A stretch of 36,311 bases of DNA. It comes from QHBQ01 sp038230695 (lineage in GTDB: Bacteria > Chloroflexota > Chloroflexia > QHBQ01). The position numbers and the translations under genes are program-made. This document shows, one piece after another, positions 23,685-32,051 of the stretch. The stretch's first letter is position 1. The number at the start of each line of letters is the position of its first letter. The notes under the pieces are model-generated. The model was not told where the DNA came from and ran no database searches. It was given only the letters and a program-made list of their open reading frames with translations. The stretch lies in the NCBI GenBank assembly GCA_038230695.1, contig JBBRMT010000014.1, positions 1 to 36,311 on the forward strand, given 5' to 3'.

Positions 23685-23951
23685 ATGTCAGCAGCAATCG
23701 AAGCCGGGGCTTGCGTCAAGATTCCCGATGGACGGGTGGCACGGGTGCGTAAGCACAAGGATGGCAAGTATGAGGTGCGGGTGCGGCGCAAGACCAGCAA
23801 GAGCCACCAGTTTCTCACCTTCGCTGCTGGCGAATTGGAGACGGTTGACTGCCCCAAAGGCTGGATGAGCATCGAGGGCTACAACCGTTACCTCAAGACC
23901 ACCCTAAGCAAGATGCGCCAGCGCAAGGCGCAAAAATCTGACACGAAGTGA
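23685..23951 (+). CDS. small basic protein of unknown function
   Basis: This 88-residue protein is rich in Lys and Arg. The first part (AGACVKIPDGRVARVRKHKDGKYEVRVRRK) looks like a small beta-barrel of KOW/SH3 type. A helical basic tail (RYLKTTLSKMRQRKAQK) follows. Nucleic-acid binding is plausible but unproven. The start has AGGAGGT at ideal spacing (ATG 23685). It lies 14 bp after the methyltransferase-like gene. Its stop codon abuts a palindromic repeat. Confidence 0.7.
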   Translation: MSAAIEAGACVKIPDGRVARVRKHKDGKYEVRVRRKTSKSHQFLTFAAGELETVDCPKGWMSIEGYNRYLKTTLSKMRQRKAQKSDTK

Positions 23952-23990
23952 CCCTCACCTCAACCCTCTCCCGTGTTGGGGCGAGGGAGA
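23951..23990. repeat. CCCTCTCCC/GAGGGAGA palindromic repeat supplying a ribosome-binding site
   Basis: ACCCTCACCTCAACCCTCTC, then CCGTGTTGGGG and CGAGGGAGA, is a variant of the CCTCTCCC repeat family. Its right arm GAGGGAGA (23983-23990) directly precedes the ATG at 23991 and is the only Shine-Dalgarno available to the next gene. Confidence 0.6.
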
Positions 23991-24470
23991 ATGATCGCAG
24001 TTATGTTCGACCTGAGCAGCATCCTGATACTGTTTGCTATCCTCTGCCTGGGGGTGACTTATGGGGCGCAAACCTTCTTCGCGGTTATCGCCCGCCCCGC
24101 GCTGGAGCGCAGCGACGATGCCGCGCTCAGCCAGGTGATGGGCCGTATCCATGAGCTGGCGATGTTGCGGATGCCGCTGTTCGGCTTCCCCGGCGCGTTC
24201 GCCACCTTTGCGCTCATCTTCCTCACTGGCTGGGGTAGCCTGCGTAGCTGGCTGGCGATCGTCGCGTTCCTGATGCTCTGCGCCGACCTGGGCCTGTCTG
24301 CCGTCTACGGCTGGCCGGTAAACCGCAAGCTAATCGCCGCTGTGCAGCGTGGCGAAACGCGACCCGATACTCGCGCCCTGCAGCGTTATTGGGATCGCGG
24401 CAACCTGGCCCGCGCCTTCGTGGCTGGCGTGGCGGTCGCTTGCCTCACCCTGATGGCGTTGGCGCACTGA
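23991..24470 (+). CDS. DUF1772-like integral membrane protein
   Basis: This protein of about 159 residues has four hydrophobic segments (about 6-27, 57-76, 80-100, 137-157). The family pattern WPVNRKLIAAVQRGE fits DUF1772/anthrone-oxygenase-like proteins. In most bacterial members of that family the function is unknown. The start is uncertain: GTG 23973, ATG 23991 and ATG 24003 are in frame. I chose 23991 because the repeat-derived GAGGGAGA ends just before it. It is separated from the upstream small basic gene only by that repeat. Confidence 0.65.
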   Translation: MIAVMFDLSSILILFAILCLGVTYGAQTFFAVIARPALERSDDAALSQVMGRIHELAMLRMPLFGFPGAFATFALIFLTGWGSLRSWLAIVAFLMLCADLGLSAVYGWPVNRKLIAAVQRGETRPDTRALQRYWDRGNLARAFVAGVAVACLTLMALAH

Positions 24471-24663
24471 AACAGCCCGCGCCAGCTAGCTTAGGCCAGT
24501 GTTTTGAATCACGGATGACGCGGAAAAAGCCGATGTTGCAATTGCAGCAGCGTCGGCTTCGTTGTGCCTGCGGGTGGGTGGATGTCCAGCCAGCGGATTT
24601 GTATAGCGGATGAAGCGGATTTGGCTTGGCTTAATTTGAGGTGGCTTAAGGGTAGATACTCAT

Positions 24664-24690
24664 GTAGGGGTGGGCTGCGCTCACCCACTT
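24664..24690. repeat. GTAGGGG-type palindrome
   Basis: GTAGGGGTGGG, a short loop, CACCCACTT: a diverged member of the GTAGGGGCG family. Confidence 0.5.
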
Positions 24691-24729
24691 GAAGCGCGAA
24701 TATGCCTATCGGAGACAACGAACCATGGT

Positions 24730-24753
24730 GTAGGGGCGCATGGCAAACGCCCG
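24730..24753. repeat. GTAGGGGCG-type palindrome
   Basis: GTAGGGGCG, 9-nt loop, CGCCCGCTT; five to six paired bases. It lies 66 bp from the preceding copy in the same orientation. Confidence 0.5.
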
Positions 24754-24909
24754 CTTGCCATTGCCGCAAAGCCCATCGTAACTGGCAATGCTGCCCCAAC
24801 GTTTCCGCGCCCGCGCCGCGACCACTCTGCGTCTTCCGCGATGCAACGCGCCCATGCCCTGCGCTGGCACATTGTCGCTTCCGATAAACACTAATGCTCC
24901 TAGCCGATC

Positions 24910-24950
24910 GGAGCTACGCTCCCAGCCTTCAGTAACTCGGCGAATGGCGG
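24910..24950. repeat. inverted copy of the 40-bp repeat at 21949
   Basis: GGAGCTACGCTCCCAGCC, then TTCAGTAACTCGGCGAATGG, is the reverse complement of 21949-21988 with few differences. Confidence 0.6.
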
Positions 24951-25169
24951 CGTATCCCCAGCCACTTCAAGCCCCTCACCAGTTGTTGGTAACATACAGC
25001 CGCATGGGAAGAGGCTTTTGGCTGCCAGCCGCCCTAACGCAACTGCCCGCCCATTTGTACGTTATATGAATGGAGCAGGGCGACAACTGGCATGATCGAG
25101 TTGGCGAGATTTCTCCCCCACCCCCGCTGGGGATTAATATCTCTAATCTTCGATATAACTCGTGGCCGG

Positions 25170-25259
25170 GGGTGTGCGTCATGTTTTTGCATATCCAACC
25201 AGGGCGGACGCAATCCGCCCCTACGCCACACATACGTTGCAATAATGTGACGCGCACCC
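25170..25259. mobile_element. 90-bp MITE, copy 2 (inverted)
   Basis: Same length and ends as 18140-18229 but in the opposite orientation; 86 of 90 positions agree by my alignment. Terminal repeats GGGTGTGCGTCA and TGACGCGCACCC. No clear target duplication remains beside this copy, so it is older or has recombined. It ends 18 bp before the -35 box of the VanW gene. Confidence 0.82.
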
Positions 25260-25277
25260 CTCGAATGGCACCTGCGC

Positions 25278-25306
25278 CTGACTTTTCGCCCGCGATGTGT
25301 TATAAT
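25278..25306 (+). promoter_or_regulatory. promoter of the VanW gene
   Basis: CTGACT (25278-25283), a 17-bp spacer and TATAAT (25301-25306) with an extended TG (TGTTATAAT). The leader to ATG 25371 is about 58 nt. Confidence 0.65.
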
Positions 25307-25370
25307 AGGGCAGTTTTAATGGATGCCTACTCGCCATCTGTCTTGCCTGGATCCAAGGAGAACCTAAGCG

Positions 25371-27668
25371 ATGCTCGACCAAAGTATGCCTGACCGCCCC
25401 GCGTCGGAGAACCGCGCTGTTACCCGCCAGCTTTCGCAGGCTGCAACTAGCCGCCGTCGCCTGCTTTTTATTTTGCTTATCCCCGTCGTGCTTCTATTGC
25501 TGGCGGTAGGGATAGTGGCTGGTTACAACTTGCTCAACCAGGGCAAGGTTTTTGCCGGGGTACGGGTTGGCGATGTCGCTCTGGGGGGGATGAGCGCAGA
25601 CCAGGCACAAGCGGCGTTGACAGTCCGCTATGGCAACGCCAATGCCAGCCGCGCAGGCATCGTCCTTGCATATGCGGACCGCCAGTGGCCCTTGTCGCCT
25701 GCCGAAGTGGGGGTGGGTCTCGAGGTGGCTCAGAGCGTGACCCAGGCGATGGTAGTAGGGCGTAGCAACAACCTGTTCGCTGACCTCGGCAACCAGTGGA
25801 ACGCGCTTCGCAATGGGGCGCAATTGCAACCCGCCTGGCAGTTCAATACTTCCACCATGTCGAAGCTGCTCACTCAGCTACACGGTGATATAGACCAGCC
25901 AGCGATCAATGCGGCGATGAGTATTGGCGCAGACGGTAGCATCAACGTCAGAGCCTCGCGCTCCAGCCGCAAGGTTGACGACCAGGCCACCGAACAAGCG
26001 ATTGCCGCCACCTTGCAGCAGAGCAGCGCCACCCCGCCACATATAAACGTGATCGTTACCGAGCAAGCTCCCGCTGTAACCGAAGCGGAGTGGGCCAGCG
26101 TGCGTGGCACAGCTCGCGTGATGGTACAGCCGATCACCTTGCATTACGCTAACGGCAACTTCACGCAGATACTCAATACCACCGATATTGCCTCCATGCT
26201 TGACCTCAAACCCGGTCAGGGCAGCAACCCTGCCAGTGTCAGCCTCGATGCCGCGCAACTCGATGCGCTTACCGCCCGCCTCGCGCCGCAGATCAACAAC
26301 GACCCAGCTGATGCCGCCTTCCAGGTTGACACCAACAATGCGGTCGCCAGCATCAAACCGGAGGCGGTTGGCTACACGCTCGACCGCAAAGCTGCCGCTG
26401 CTGCGATCAATCGCGCCGCCGCCGACCCCAACAATCGCAGCGTTGACCTACCCGTGATTACGACCCAGCCAGCCGTCCATGCCAGCGACCTGGCTGCCGC
26501 CACTGACCGCGCCAACGCGCTGATGGCAGGTTTCAACCTGAACTATACGGGTGGCCCCTGGGTAATCAAGGATGATCGCATGGCGGTGATGTTGCAATTG
26601 AAGCGTGATGACAGCAGCGGTAAGCCCACTTTCAGCATCGCCTTCGACCAGGCCGAACTTAACCGCAAGCTGCAGGTTATTTCCACCGTCGCTAATCGCA
26701 CCAGCCGTGACGCGCTCTACCGCCTCGGCCCCGATAATCGCCCATACGTTGCCACCCCGGCGATTGACGGGCAGGCAATGGATGTGACCGCCACCGCATC
26801 TGCTGTCAACGCCGCTCTCGATGCGGGCAGCGTCCAGGCCGATGCCAGCTTCATCTCCAGCCCCGCCCCCAGCTACGACCTGAGTCAGCCGCTAACCTTC
26901 CCCGATACGCTGTCCGATGCGTGGACCAGCCTGTACGGTTCGGCCCCAACCCGCGCCACCAACGTGACCGTTGGCACCAACAGCTTTAACAACACGCTAA
27001 TCCCTCCCGGCGGTATCTACTCGGCCAGCGATGCCTTCGGCCCGATTGACGAAGCCCACGGCTACCAGATTGGTTATGCAATTACGCACGATGCGAAGGG
27101 CAACATCAGCACCGAACCTGCTGTTGGCGGTGGTATTTGCCAGGTAGTTACCACCTTCTTCCAGACTGCCTGGTGGAGCGGGTTGAAGGTAATCGATCGC
27201 ACCAATCATACCTACTGGATTAGTCTCTACGGTCTGCCCCCGTTGGGGCGAGTTGGCCTGGACGCGACCGTGTTCCAGTATTCTACCGATCTGCGGATGC
27301 AGAACACCACCGGCCACTGGCTGCTGGTACGCTCGTGGGTGTCACACCCCGACCTGCGCGTTCACTTCCAATTGCTCGGCACCAACACCAACTGGAAGGT
27401 GGTAGTATCCGATCCCATCGTTACCAACGTGGTCAAGACTAACTCCACGCCGGTGTACAGCAAGAGTAGCGCATTGCCGGTTGGCACCACCGTGCTGACC
27501 TCACATCACCAGGATGGCTTTGATGCCACCATCAGCCGCCAGGTCTACGATGCTAGCGGCAAAAAGATGGATGACATAACTCTGAACAGTCACTACGTTC
27601 CCGTCTATGACGAATATCTAATCGGCACCGGCGGTGCGGCCCAGCCCGTCGCTACGCCCCAGCCCTGA
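25371..27668 (+). CDS. VanW-family protein with YoaR-type peptidoglycan-binding-like domains
   Basis: This 765-residue single-pass protein is probably exported and attached to the membrane. A basic N-terminus (TSRRR) and a helix (about 30-53) are followed by two or more PG_binding_4/YoaR-like modules (about 60-500). The first begins VFAGVRVGDVALGGMSADQA. The VanW domain (about 525-680) is marked by NSFNNTLIPPGGIYSASDAFGP and GGGICQVVTTFFQ near 584. The C-terminal about 70 residues may be a G5-like strand module. VanW was named from a vancomycin-resistance cluster, but its biochemical role is not established. No resistance genes are nearby. ATG 25371 has AAGGAG 10 nt upstream. It is followed by a hairpin and the large glycosyltransferase-like gene, and both are envelope genes. 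Confidence 0.88.
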   Translation: MLDQSMPDRPASENRAVTRQLSQAATSRRRLLFILLIPVVLLLLAVGIVAGYNLLNQGKVFAGVRVGDVALGGMSADQAQAALTVRYGNANASRAGIVLAYADRQWPLSPAEVGVGLEVAQSVTQAMVVGRSNNLFADLGNQWNALRNGAQLQPAWQFNTSTMSKLLTQLHGDIDQPAINAAMSIGADGSINVRASRSSRKVDDQATEQAIAATLQQSSATPPHINVIVTEQAPAVTEAEWASVRGTARVMVQPITLHYANGNFTQILNTTDIASMLDLKPGQGSNPASVSLDAAQLDALTARLAPQINNDPADAAFQVDTNNAVASIKPEAVGYTLDRKAAAAAINRAAADPNNRSVDLPVITTQPAVHASDLAAATDRANALMAGFNLNYTGGPWVIKDDRMAVMLQLKRDDSSGKPTFSIAFDQAELNRKLQVISTVANRTSRDALYRLGPDNRPYVATPAIDGQAMDVTATASAVNAALDAGSVQADASFISSPAPSYDLSQPLTFPDTLSDAWTSLYGSAPTRATNVTVGTNSFNNTLIPPGGIYSASDAFGPIDEAHGYQIGYAITHDAKGNISTEPAVGGGICQVVTTFFQTAWWSGLKVIDRTNHTYWISLYGLPPLGRVGLDATVFQYSTDLRMQNTTGHWLLVRSWVSHPDLRVHFQLLGTNTNWKVVVSDPIVTNVVKTNSTPVYSKSSALPVGTTVLTSHHQDGFDATISRQVYDASGKKMDDITLNSHYVPVYDEYLIGTGGAAQPVATPQP

Positions 27669-27706
27669 TCAGTGCGGTGGACTGCGTGATTAACTTACAC
27701 TGCCTT

Positions 27707-27737
27707 GAAGCCTTCCCCGTATAATGAGGAAGGCTTC
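27707..27737 (+). terminator. perfect hairpin after VanW with a -10 box in its loop
   Basis: GAAGCCTTCC (27707-27716) pairs with GGAAGGCTTC (27728-27737), ten perfect base pairs. It is followed by ATCTTA rather than a real T run, so termination is only likely. The loop contains TATAAT (27720-27725), with TTACAC 19 bp upstream as a possible -35. Transcription of the next gene could therefore start around 27732, inside the right arm. Confidence 0.45.
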
Positions 27738-27758
27738 ATCTTAGAGGATAATTCCCGC

Positions 27759-30700
27759 TTGGCAACGATATCAAGTGACACAACCCAAAACGAAGCTCCG
27801 GCAAATGAGCAGCGCACGCCTACCCCGCGCAATGCTGACTTCGCCCGCATCAGGGTTGGCTACCTGCTGAGGCTGACCTGGCGAGTGCGAAGCGTATGGC
27901 TGGGTCTCAGCGCAGTCGGTCTGGCCCTGTTTGCCCAGATCATCTCTCAGCAGGGCCGAGTTGATGACGGCTTCCGCCTATATCTCCTTGCCTGCTCCCT
28001 ATTCGTGGTCGCCTTTCTGTTCACCTATCGCAGTCATCGCTACACCCGCATCGGCTCGCATATCGCGCCCGACAAGAGCGAATCGCCAACCCTCCCTCAA
28101 GCAAGCGTTACCCCTACCGGCTTGCGCGTTCGTCGCTTTACTGCCGATCCTGTTATCGCACCTTCACCCACCCGCGTCACTACCCGCTTGCCAGTGCGTC
28201 GTATTGGCACAGCGCGACGCACCACAATTGCCCTTACACAAACACTGGGGCAGCGGCTACCCCTGCTGGCGGCGGGGCGGGGGACGCTAATCGCTATCGC
28301 TACCTTGATCAGCGTAGTTTCCGCAATCGCGCTGGCGGGTTGGAAAGCGGGAGGCTGGGATCCCAACCTCGGCATTAAGGGGGATGAGTTCAACACGCTG
28401 GCAATGCTTGGCTGGGCGGTTGCCTGCGTGTTGCTAATCGTAGCTTGCGCCCGCCAGCGGCACGCGCTCTGGCCGCTGGATGCCGCCAACCCTGACGAAC
28501 GGGAGCCGTATAGTGATGTGCCATACGGCACAGTTATGCAACGCAGTCGGGGCGAGTTGCTTATCCTCATTGCTATCATGCTGGCTGCCGCTGCGCTTCG
28601 CTTCTACAAGGTCGCCTACACGCCGATGGGCCTCTCGCTCGACGAGGGCGACATCGGCCTATTCGCGCAGCAAGCGGCGCAAGGTAACTTCAGCCAGACA
28701 CCCCCGCTAGGCGCAATCACCTGGTATCAGCTACCCAGCATGGCGCCGCTCACCGAAGCAATTGGCCTCAAGCTATTCGGCCTGAACAGTCCGCTGGGCT
28801 TGCGCCTGCCCACTGTGATTGCCGGTATCCTGGTCGTGTTCGTCTTCTATCAGTTGCTGCGGATTATGTTCGGCGCACGCACGGCACTAATCGGCGCAGC
28901 CCTAATCGCGGTTGGTAACGAACAACTGCGTTTCAGCCAGGCGGGGCAGGGCGGCGAAAGCATGGCTCTATTCTGGCTAATTGGTTTCTACTTCGTTGCC
29001 AAAGGGCTACGCAGCAAACGCTACCTCGACTTCGCCTGGGCCGGGCTCGCCGCTGGATTCAGCCTATACTTCTATCCCTCATCCAAGCTGATTATTGGTT
29101 TGCTGGCTGCCTTCTTCATTTACCTGATAATTACCCGCCTGCGCTTCATCCGCGATTACTGGAGTCACTTGCTAGTCTGCGCCATTGCCACCTTTATAAT
29201 TGCCGCGCCTATTGGTTTGTACACCTACAATAACCAGAGCGTGGCGCTCTATCGTTTGAAAGAGGTTTCCATCCTCTCCGACCAGAATGCGGTGGGCTAC
29301 TTCACGCTTGCCCATGTACCTTACATTCCCACTGGCAAGCTCACCTTGGCGGGGTTCTTGCAGAACTGGGATGGCTGGAAGATCGCGCTGCCCAGGCAGG
29401 CTATCCTCGCATATCGTGCTGTCAATCTCGTTCCTGAACTCTTTAATGGCAAGTATTCGTTCTACCAGAGCCAGCAGCCGCTGCTACCACCAGTGGAAGC
29501 GGTGATTGTCATCCTCGGCCTGGCTTATGGGCTGTGGCGTTGGCGCGACCCCCGCTATATGATGTTCAACATCTGGTTCTGGCTTGGCTTCTTCGTATCT
29601 GTCGCGCTAACCATCCTCACCCCCGACTATCAGCGCGTCTCAGGGGTGGACATCAGTATGTACGCATTTGGCGCGTTTGCGCTAACCCAACTTGCGGCTG
29701 CAATAGAGCGGGCCTGGCTTGGCTACTACCCACAGATGCGCGACTGGCTGCAGCAGCAGACCGCCCGTCTGCGCCAGCAATCCTCACGCAGCGGGCAATT
29801 GCTACGCCGCCCCACCCGCCGCATCCAGCATACTAGCCTCACCCTCTTCGGCGGCCACCGCTACCTCAATATCGCCATGGCGGCGGTAATTGCGGCCTAT
29901 GGCTTCCAGAACCTGTATATCTACTACAACGATTACAACGCAAACACCTGCCCCTGGGCTGGGTACAATGCGCCTGGCTATTATATGCGCGACAATCTCG
30001 GCCCGCGCTACCATATTTATTTCGCAGGCTGGCCCAACCAACAGTACAGTCCCCAGGACACACGTTTCCTGCTGCCGCCCAGCATTGAGACTGAAAATCT
30101 ATACAACCCCTATGATCTCGTGCCGTTCCACCAGGCGGTAAACAAAGATGTGGCATTCCTGTTTTATGCCAGCGATGCCAATTTCATCGGAGGCTTGCGC
30201 CAGTTCTACCCCGAAGGCAGCGCCAGCGAGGTGAAGGTGCCGTGCAATGCGGTGCAGTTGCGTAGCATGACCATACCTGCCAGCGTGATTACCGCCCGCC
30301 AGAGCGTGAATGTGCTTTACGATTTCGATAGGGTCAATGGCCCTGCCCGGCTCAGCGCAACCAGCAACGCAATTGACTTTAGCGCCGCCCATGCCCCACG
30401 CAACCTTAACTATCCCGCTAACGCCACCTGGTACAGCAGCCTGTATGCGCCGCAGTACGGACATTATCAGTTCCATATTAGCGCCAGCAATAGCGATAAT
30501 GCCGCGAAGGATGGTAATGCTACCCTCTACCTCGACAATCGTCCATGGCTGACGTTGCCTGGCGGCACGTTGAGCGGTACAGTTGACCTGGTGATGGCGG
30601 GGGGCTGGCACGCGCTGGCAGTCAAGGCCGCGCTGCCCAATGCTGCCCAGGCGGTACGCTTGCTCTGGCAGCAGCCGGGCGGTTCGCCTTATGCCGTCAT

Positions 30701-32051
30701 CCCCAGCTATTACCTTTGGAGCGGCCCGCTCAGTAATCGGCCCTTCGGCCTATCTGCCGAACTGACCAACTTCGATGATCACAAGGTGATGCAGCGCAAG
30801 GTGATACCACAGCCCAGCGGTGTAGATGAGCGTAGCCAATTGTCGTTGCCCAACACCACCACCACCATAACCTGGCGCGGTACGCTAACCCCGCCCCTAG
30901 CTGGCGCTTACGTAATCACTATCATGGGCGGCCCGGCAATCTCTGCCACACTTGACGGGCAGCCACTGTCTGTTACCCCTATCCAAACCAGTGAACAAGG
31001 CTTTGCCTACAGCGGAAGCCTGGAAGCGCGACCGTATAACCTGGTGATTAGCTACAGCATCAGCAACCAGCAGTTCACTCCGTTCTACCTGGCCTGGACG
31101 CGACCAGATAATGTGAACGAGCATATCTCACCCTCTGCCCTGCGCCCGGCCCGCAGCGTCTACACTCTCGCCGAGGTTGGCGACATCGGCCAGTTGCCGC
31201 CCGCACAGGCGCAGCGCGGCGGCAGTGCGCTCAAGCCCTCGCTGGTGTTCAACACCGATAGCGGCGGCTCACCCTCGCAGCCAAGCGCGGTGGGAGTGGA
31301 TGCCAGCGGCAACATCTATGTGGGCGACACTGCCAATAAGAAGGTGTTGAAATACGATCCGCAGGGCCAACTGCTCACCTCCTGGGCAGCGTTGCCTAAC
31401 GGCCCCGAAGGACAGTCCGCCCTGACCGACTTGCAGGCGCTGCCTAACGGCAATGTGGTGGTAATTGATCCGGCCAACAAGAACATCCAGATTTATGACT
31501 CCAGTGGCAAATATCTCGCCAGCGTGGATAAAGGCAACCACTACGCCGCTTACGGCCCTAACGGGTTGGCGACAGATTCGGCAGGCAACATCTACGTTGC
31601 TAATACAGGCGGCAATAATATCTATAAACTCAGCCCTGGCGACGTGTTGCTCGGCACCTTCGGCTACGATCCCAGCCTCGCGCCCGACCAGAAACTCAGC
31701 CAGCCGATTGACCTGGTGTTGGACGAACACGGCAATATGTACGTCTGCGACCTGAAGAACCGCCTGGTGGAGTATGACGCGCAGGGCCACTTCATCCGTC
31801 AGTGGCCGTTGAGCAATGGGGTGGGGCATATGGCGTACTACAAGGGGACTATCTATATTGCGGTTGCCAACTCAAACCTTGTCTACGCCCTGAACACCAG
31901 CGACGGCAGCGCCAGCCTCTACGGCAGCGCAGGCAGTGACCCCGGCCAGTTCAACCAGCCCAGCGCGGTTGCAGTTGACGCTGCTGGCAACCTCTACGTC
32001 AGTGATAAGAACAACCATCGCGTGCAGGTTATTGCCAATCCCCATCAGTAA
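27759..32051 (+). CDS. giant GT-C (GT39/PMT_2-like) glycosyltransferase fused to PA14-like and NHL domains
   Basis: A 1430-residue membrane protein. The first about 720 residues contain many hydrophobic segments of a GT-C enzyme that uses polyprenyl-phosphate sugars. The PMT_2-type acidic pair is in MGLSLDEGD near residue 290, then FSQAGQGGESMALFW and SLYFYPSSK. A soluble part follows: two PA14-like beta modules (about 885-975 and 1030-1125), then an NHL-type propeller (about 1160-1430) with repeats such as PSAVGVDASGNIYVGDTANK and PSAVAVDAAGNLYVSDKNNH. Start: TTG 27759 follows AGAGGA by about 10 nt and lies downstream of the TATAAT at 27720. TTG 27705 is in frame too, but falls before that promoter. 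Its end overlaps the convergent biotin carboxylase gene by 7 bp. Probable role: glycosylation at the outer surface, with carbohydrate- or protein-binding domains on the same chain. Confidence 0.85.
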   Translation: MATISSDTTQNEAPANEQRTPTPRNADFARIRVGYLLRLTWRVRSVWLGLSAVGLALFAQIISQQGRVDDGFRLYLLACSLFVVAFLFTYRSHRYTRIGSHIAPDKSESPTLPQASVTPTGLRVRRFTADPVIAPSPTRVTTRLPVRRIGTARRTTIALTQTLGQRLPLLAAGRGTLIAIATLISVVSAIALAGWKAGGWDPNLGIKGDEFNTLAMLGWAVACVLLIVACARQRHALWPLDAANPDEREPYSDVPYGTVMQRSRGELLILIAIMLAAAALRFYKVAYTPMGLSLDEGDIGLFAQQAAQGNFSQTPPLGAITWYQLPSMAPLTEAIGLKLFGLNSPLGLRLPTVIAGILVVFVFYQLLRIMFGARTALIGAALIAVGNEQLRFSQAGQGGESMALFWLIGFYFVAKGLRSKRYLDFAWAGLAAGFSLYFYPSSKLIIGLLAAFFIYLIITRLRFIRDYWSHLLVCAIATFIIAAPIGLYTYNNQSVALYRLKEVSILSDQNAVGYFTLAHVPYIPTGKLTLAGFLQNWDGWKIALPRQAILAYRAVNLVPELFNGKYSFYQSQQPLLPPVEAVIVILGLAYGLWRWRDPRYMMFNIWFWLGFFVSVALTILTPDYQRVSGVDISMYAFGAFALTQLAAAIERAWLGYYPQMRDWLQQQTARLRQQSSRSGQLLRRPTRRIQHTSLTLFGGHRYLNIAMAAVIAAYGFQNLYIYYNDYNANTCPWAGYNAPGYYMRDNLGPRYHIYFAGWPNQQYSPQDTRFLLPPSIETENLYNPYDLVPFHQAVNKDVAFLFYASDANFIGGLRQFYPEGSASEVKVPCNAVQLRSMTIPASVITARQSVNVLYDFDRVNGPARLSATSNAIDFSAAHAPRNLNYPANATWYSSLYAPQYGHYQFHISASNSDNAAKDGNATLYLDNRPWLTLPGGTLSGTVDLVMAGGWHALAVKAALPNAAQAVRLLWQQPGGSPYAVIPSYYLWSGPLSNRPFGLSAELTNFDDHKVMQRKVIPQPSGVDERSQLSLPNTTTTITWRGTLTPPLAGAYVITIMGGPAISATLDGQPLSVTPIQTSEQGFAYSGSLEARPYNLVISYSISNQQFTPFYLAWTRPDNVNEHISPSALRPARSVYTLAEVGDIGQLPPAQAQRGGSALKPSLVFNTDSGGSPSQPSAVGVDASGNIYVGDTANKKVLKYDPQGQLLTSWAALPNGPEGQSALTDLQALPNGNVVVIDPANKNIQIYDSSGKYLASVDKGNHYAAYGPNGLATDSAGNIYVANTGGNNIYKLSPGDVLLGTFGYDPSLAPDQKLSQPIDLVLDEHGNMYVCDLKNRLVEYDAQGHFIRQWPLSNGVGHMAYYKGTIYIAVANSNLVYALNTSDGSASLYGSAGSDPGQFNQPSAVAVDAAGNLYVSDKNNHRVQVIANPHQ

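Larger units (their letters stand above)
24471..25277. other. repeat-rich region without a recognisable gene
   Basis: I see no credible gene here. Open frames of 60-107 codons on both strands lack ribosome-binding sites and mostly run through repeats. The region holds two GTAGGGGCG-type palindromes (24664-24690, 24730-24753), a 40-bp inverted-repeat copy (24910-24950), degenerate CCTCACC/GGGAAGAGG traces near 24972-25015 and a MITE (25170-25259). It looks like a landing site for small elements. Confidence 0.6.

Noticed and set aside
24670..25231. Several 60-107-codon frames in the gene-free stretch
   Set aside because: They overlap repeats on both strands, with no start signals or protein-like composition.
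25371..27668. Vancomycin resistance cluster because of the VanW domain
   Set aside because: No van ligase, dehydrogenase or dipeptidase genes are nearby. VanW domains are common in species without resistance.
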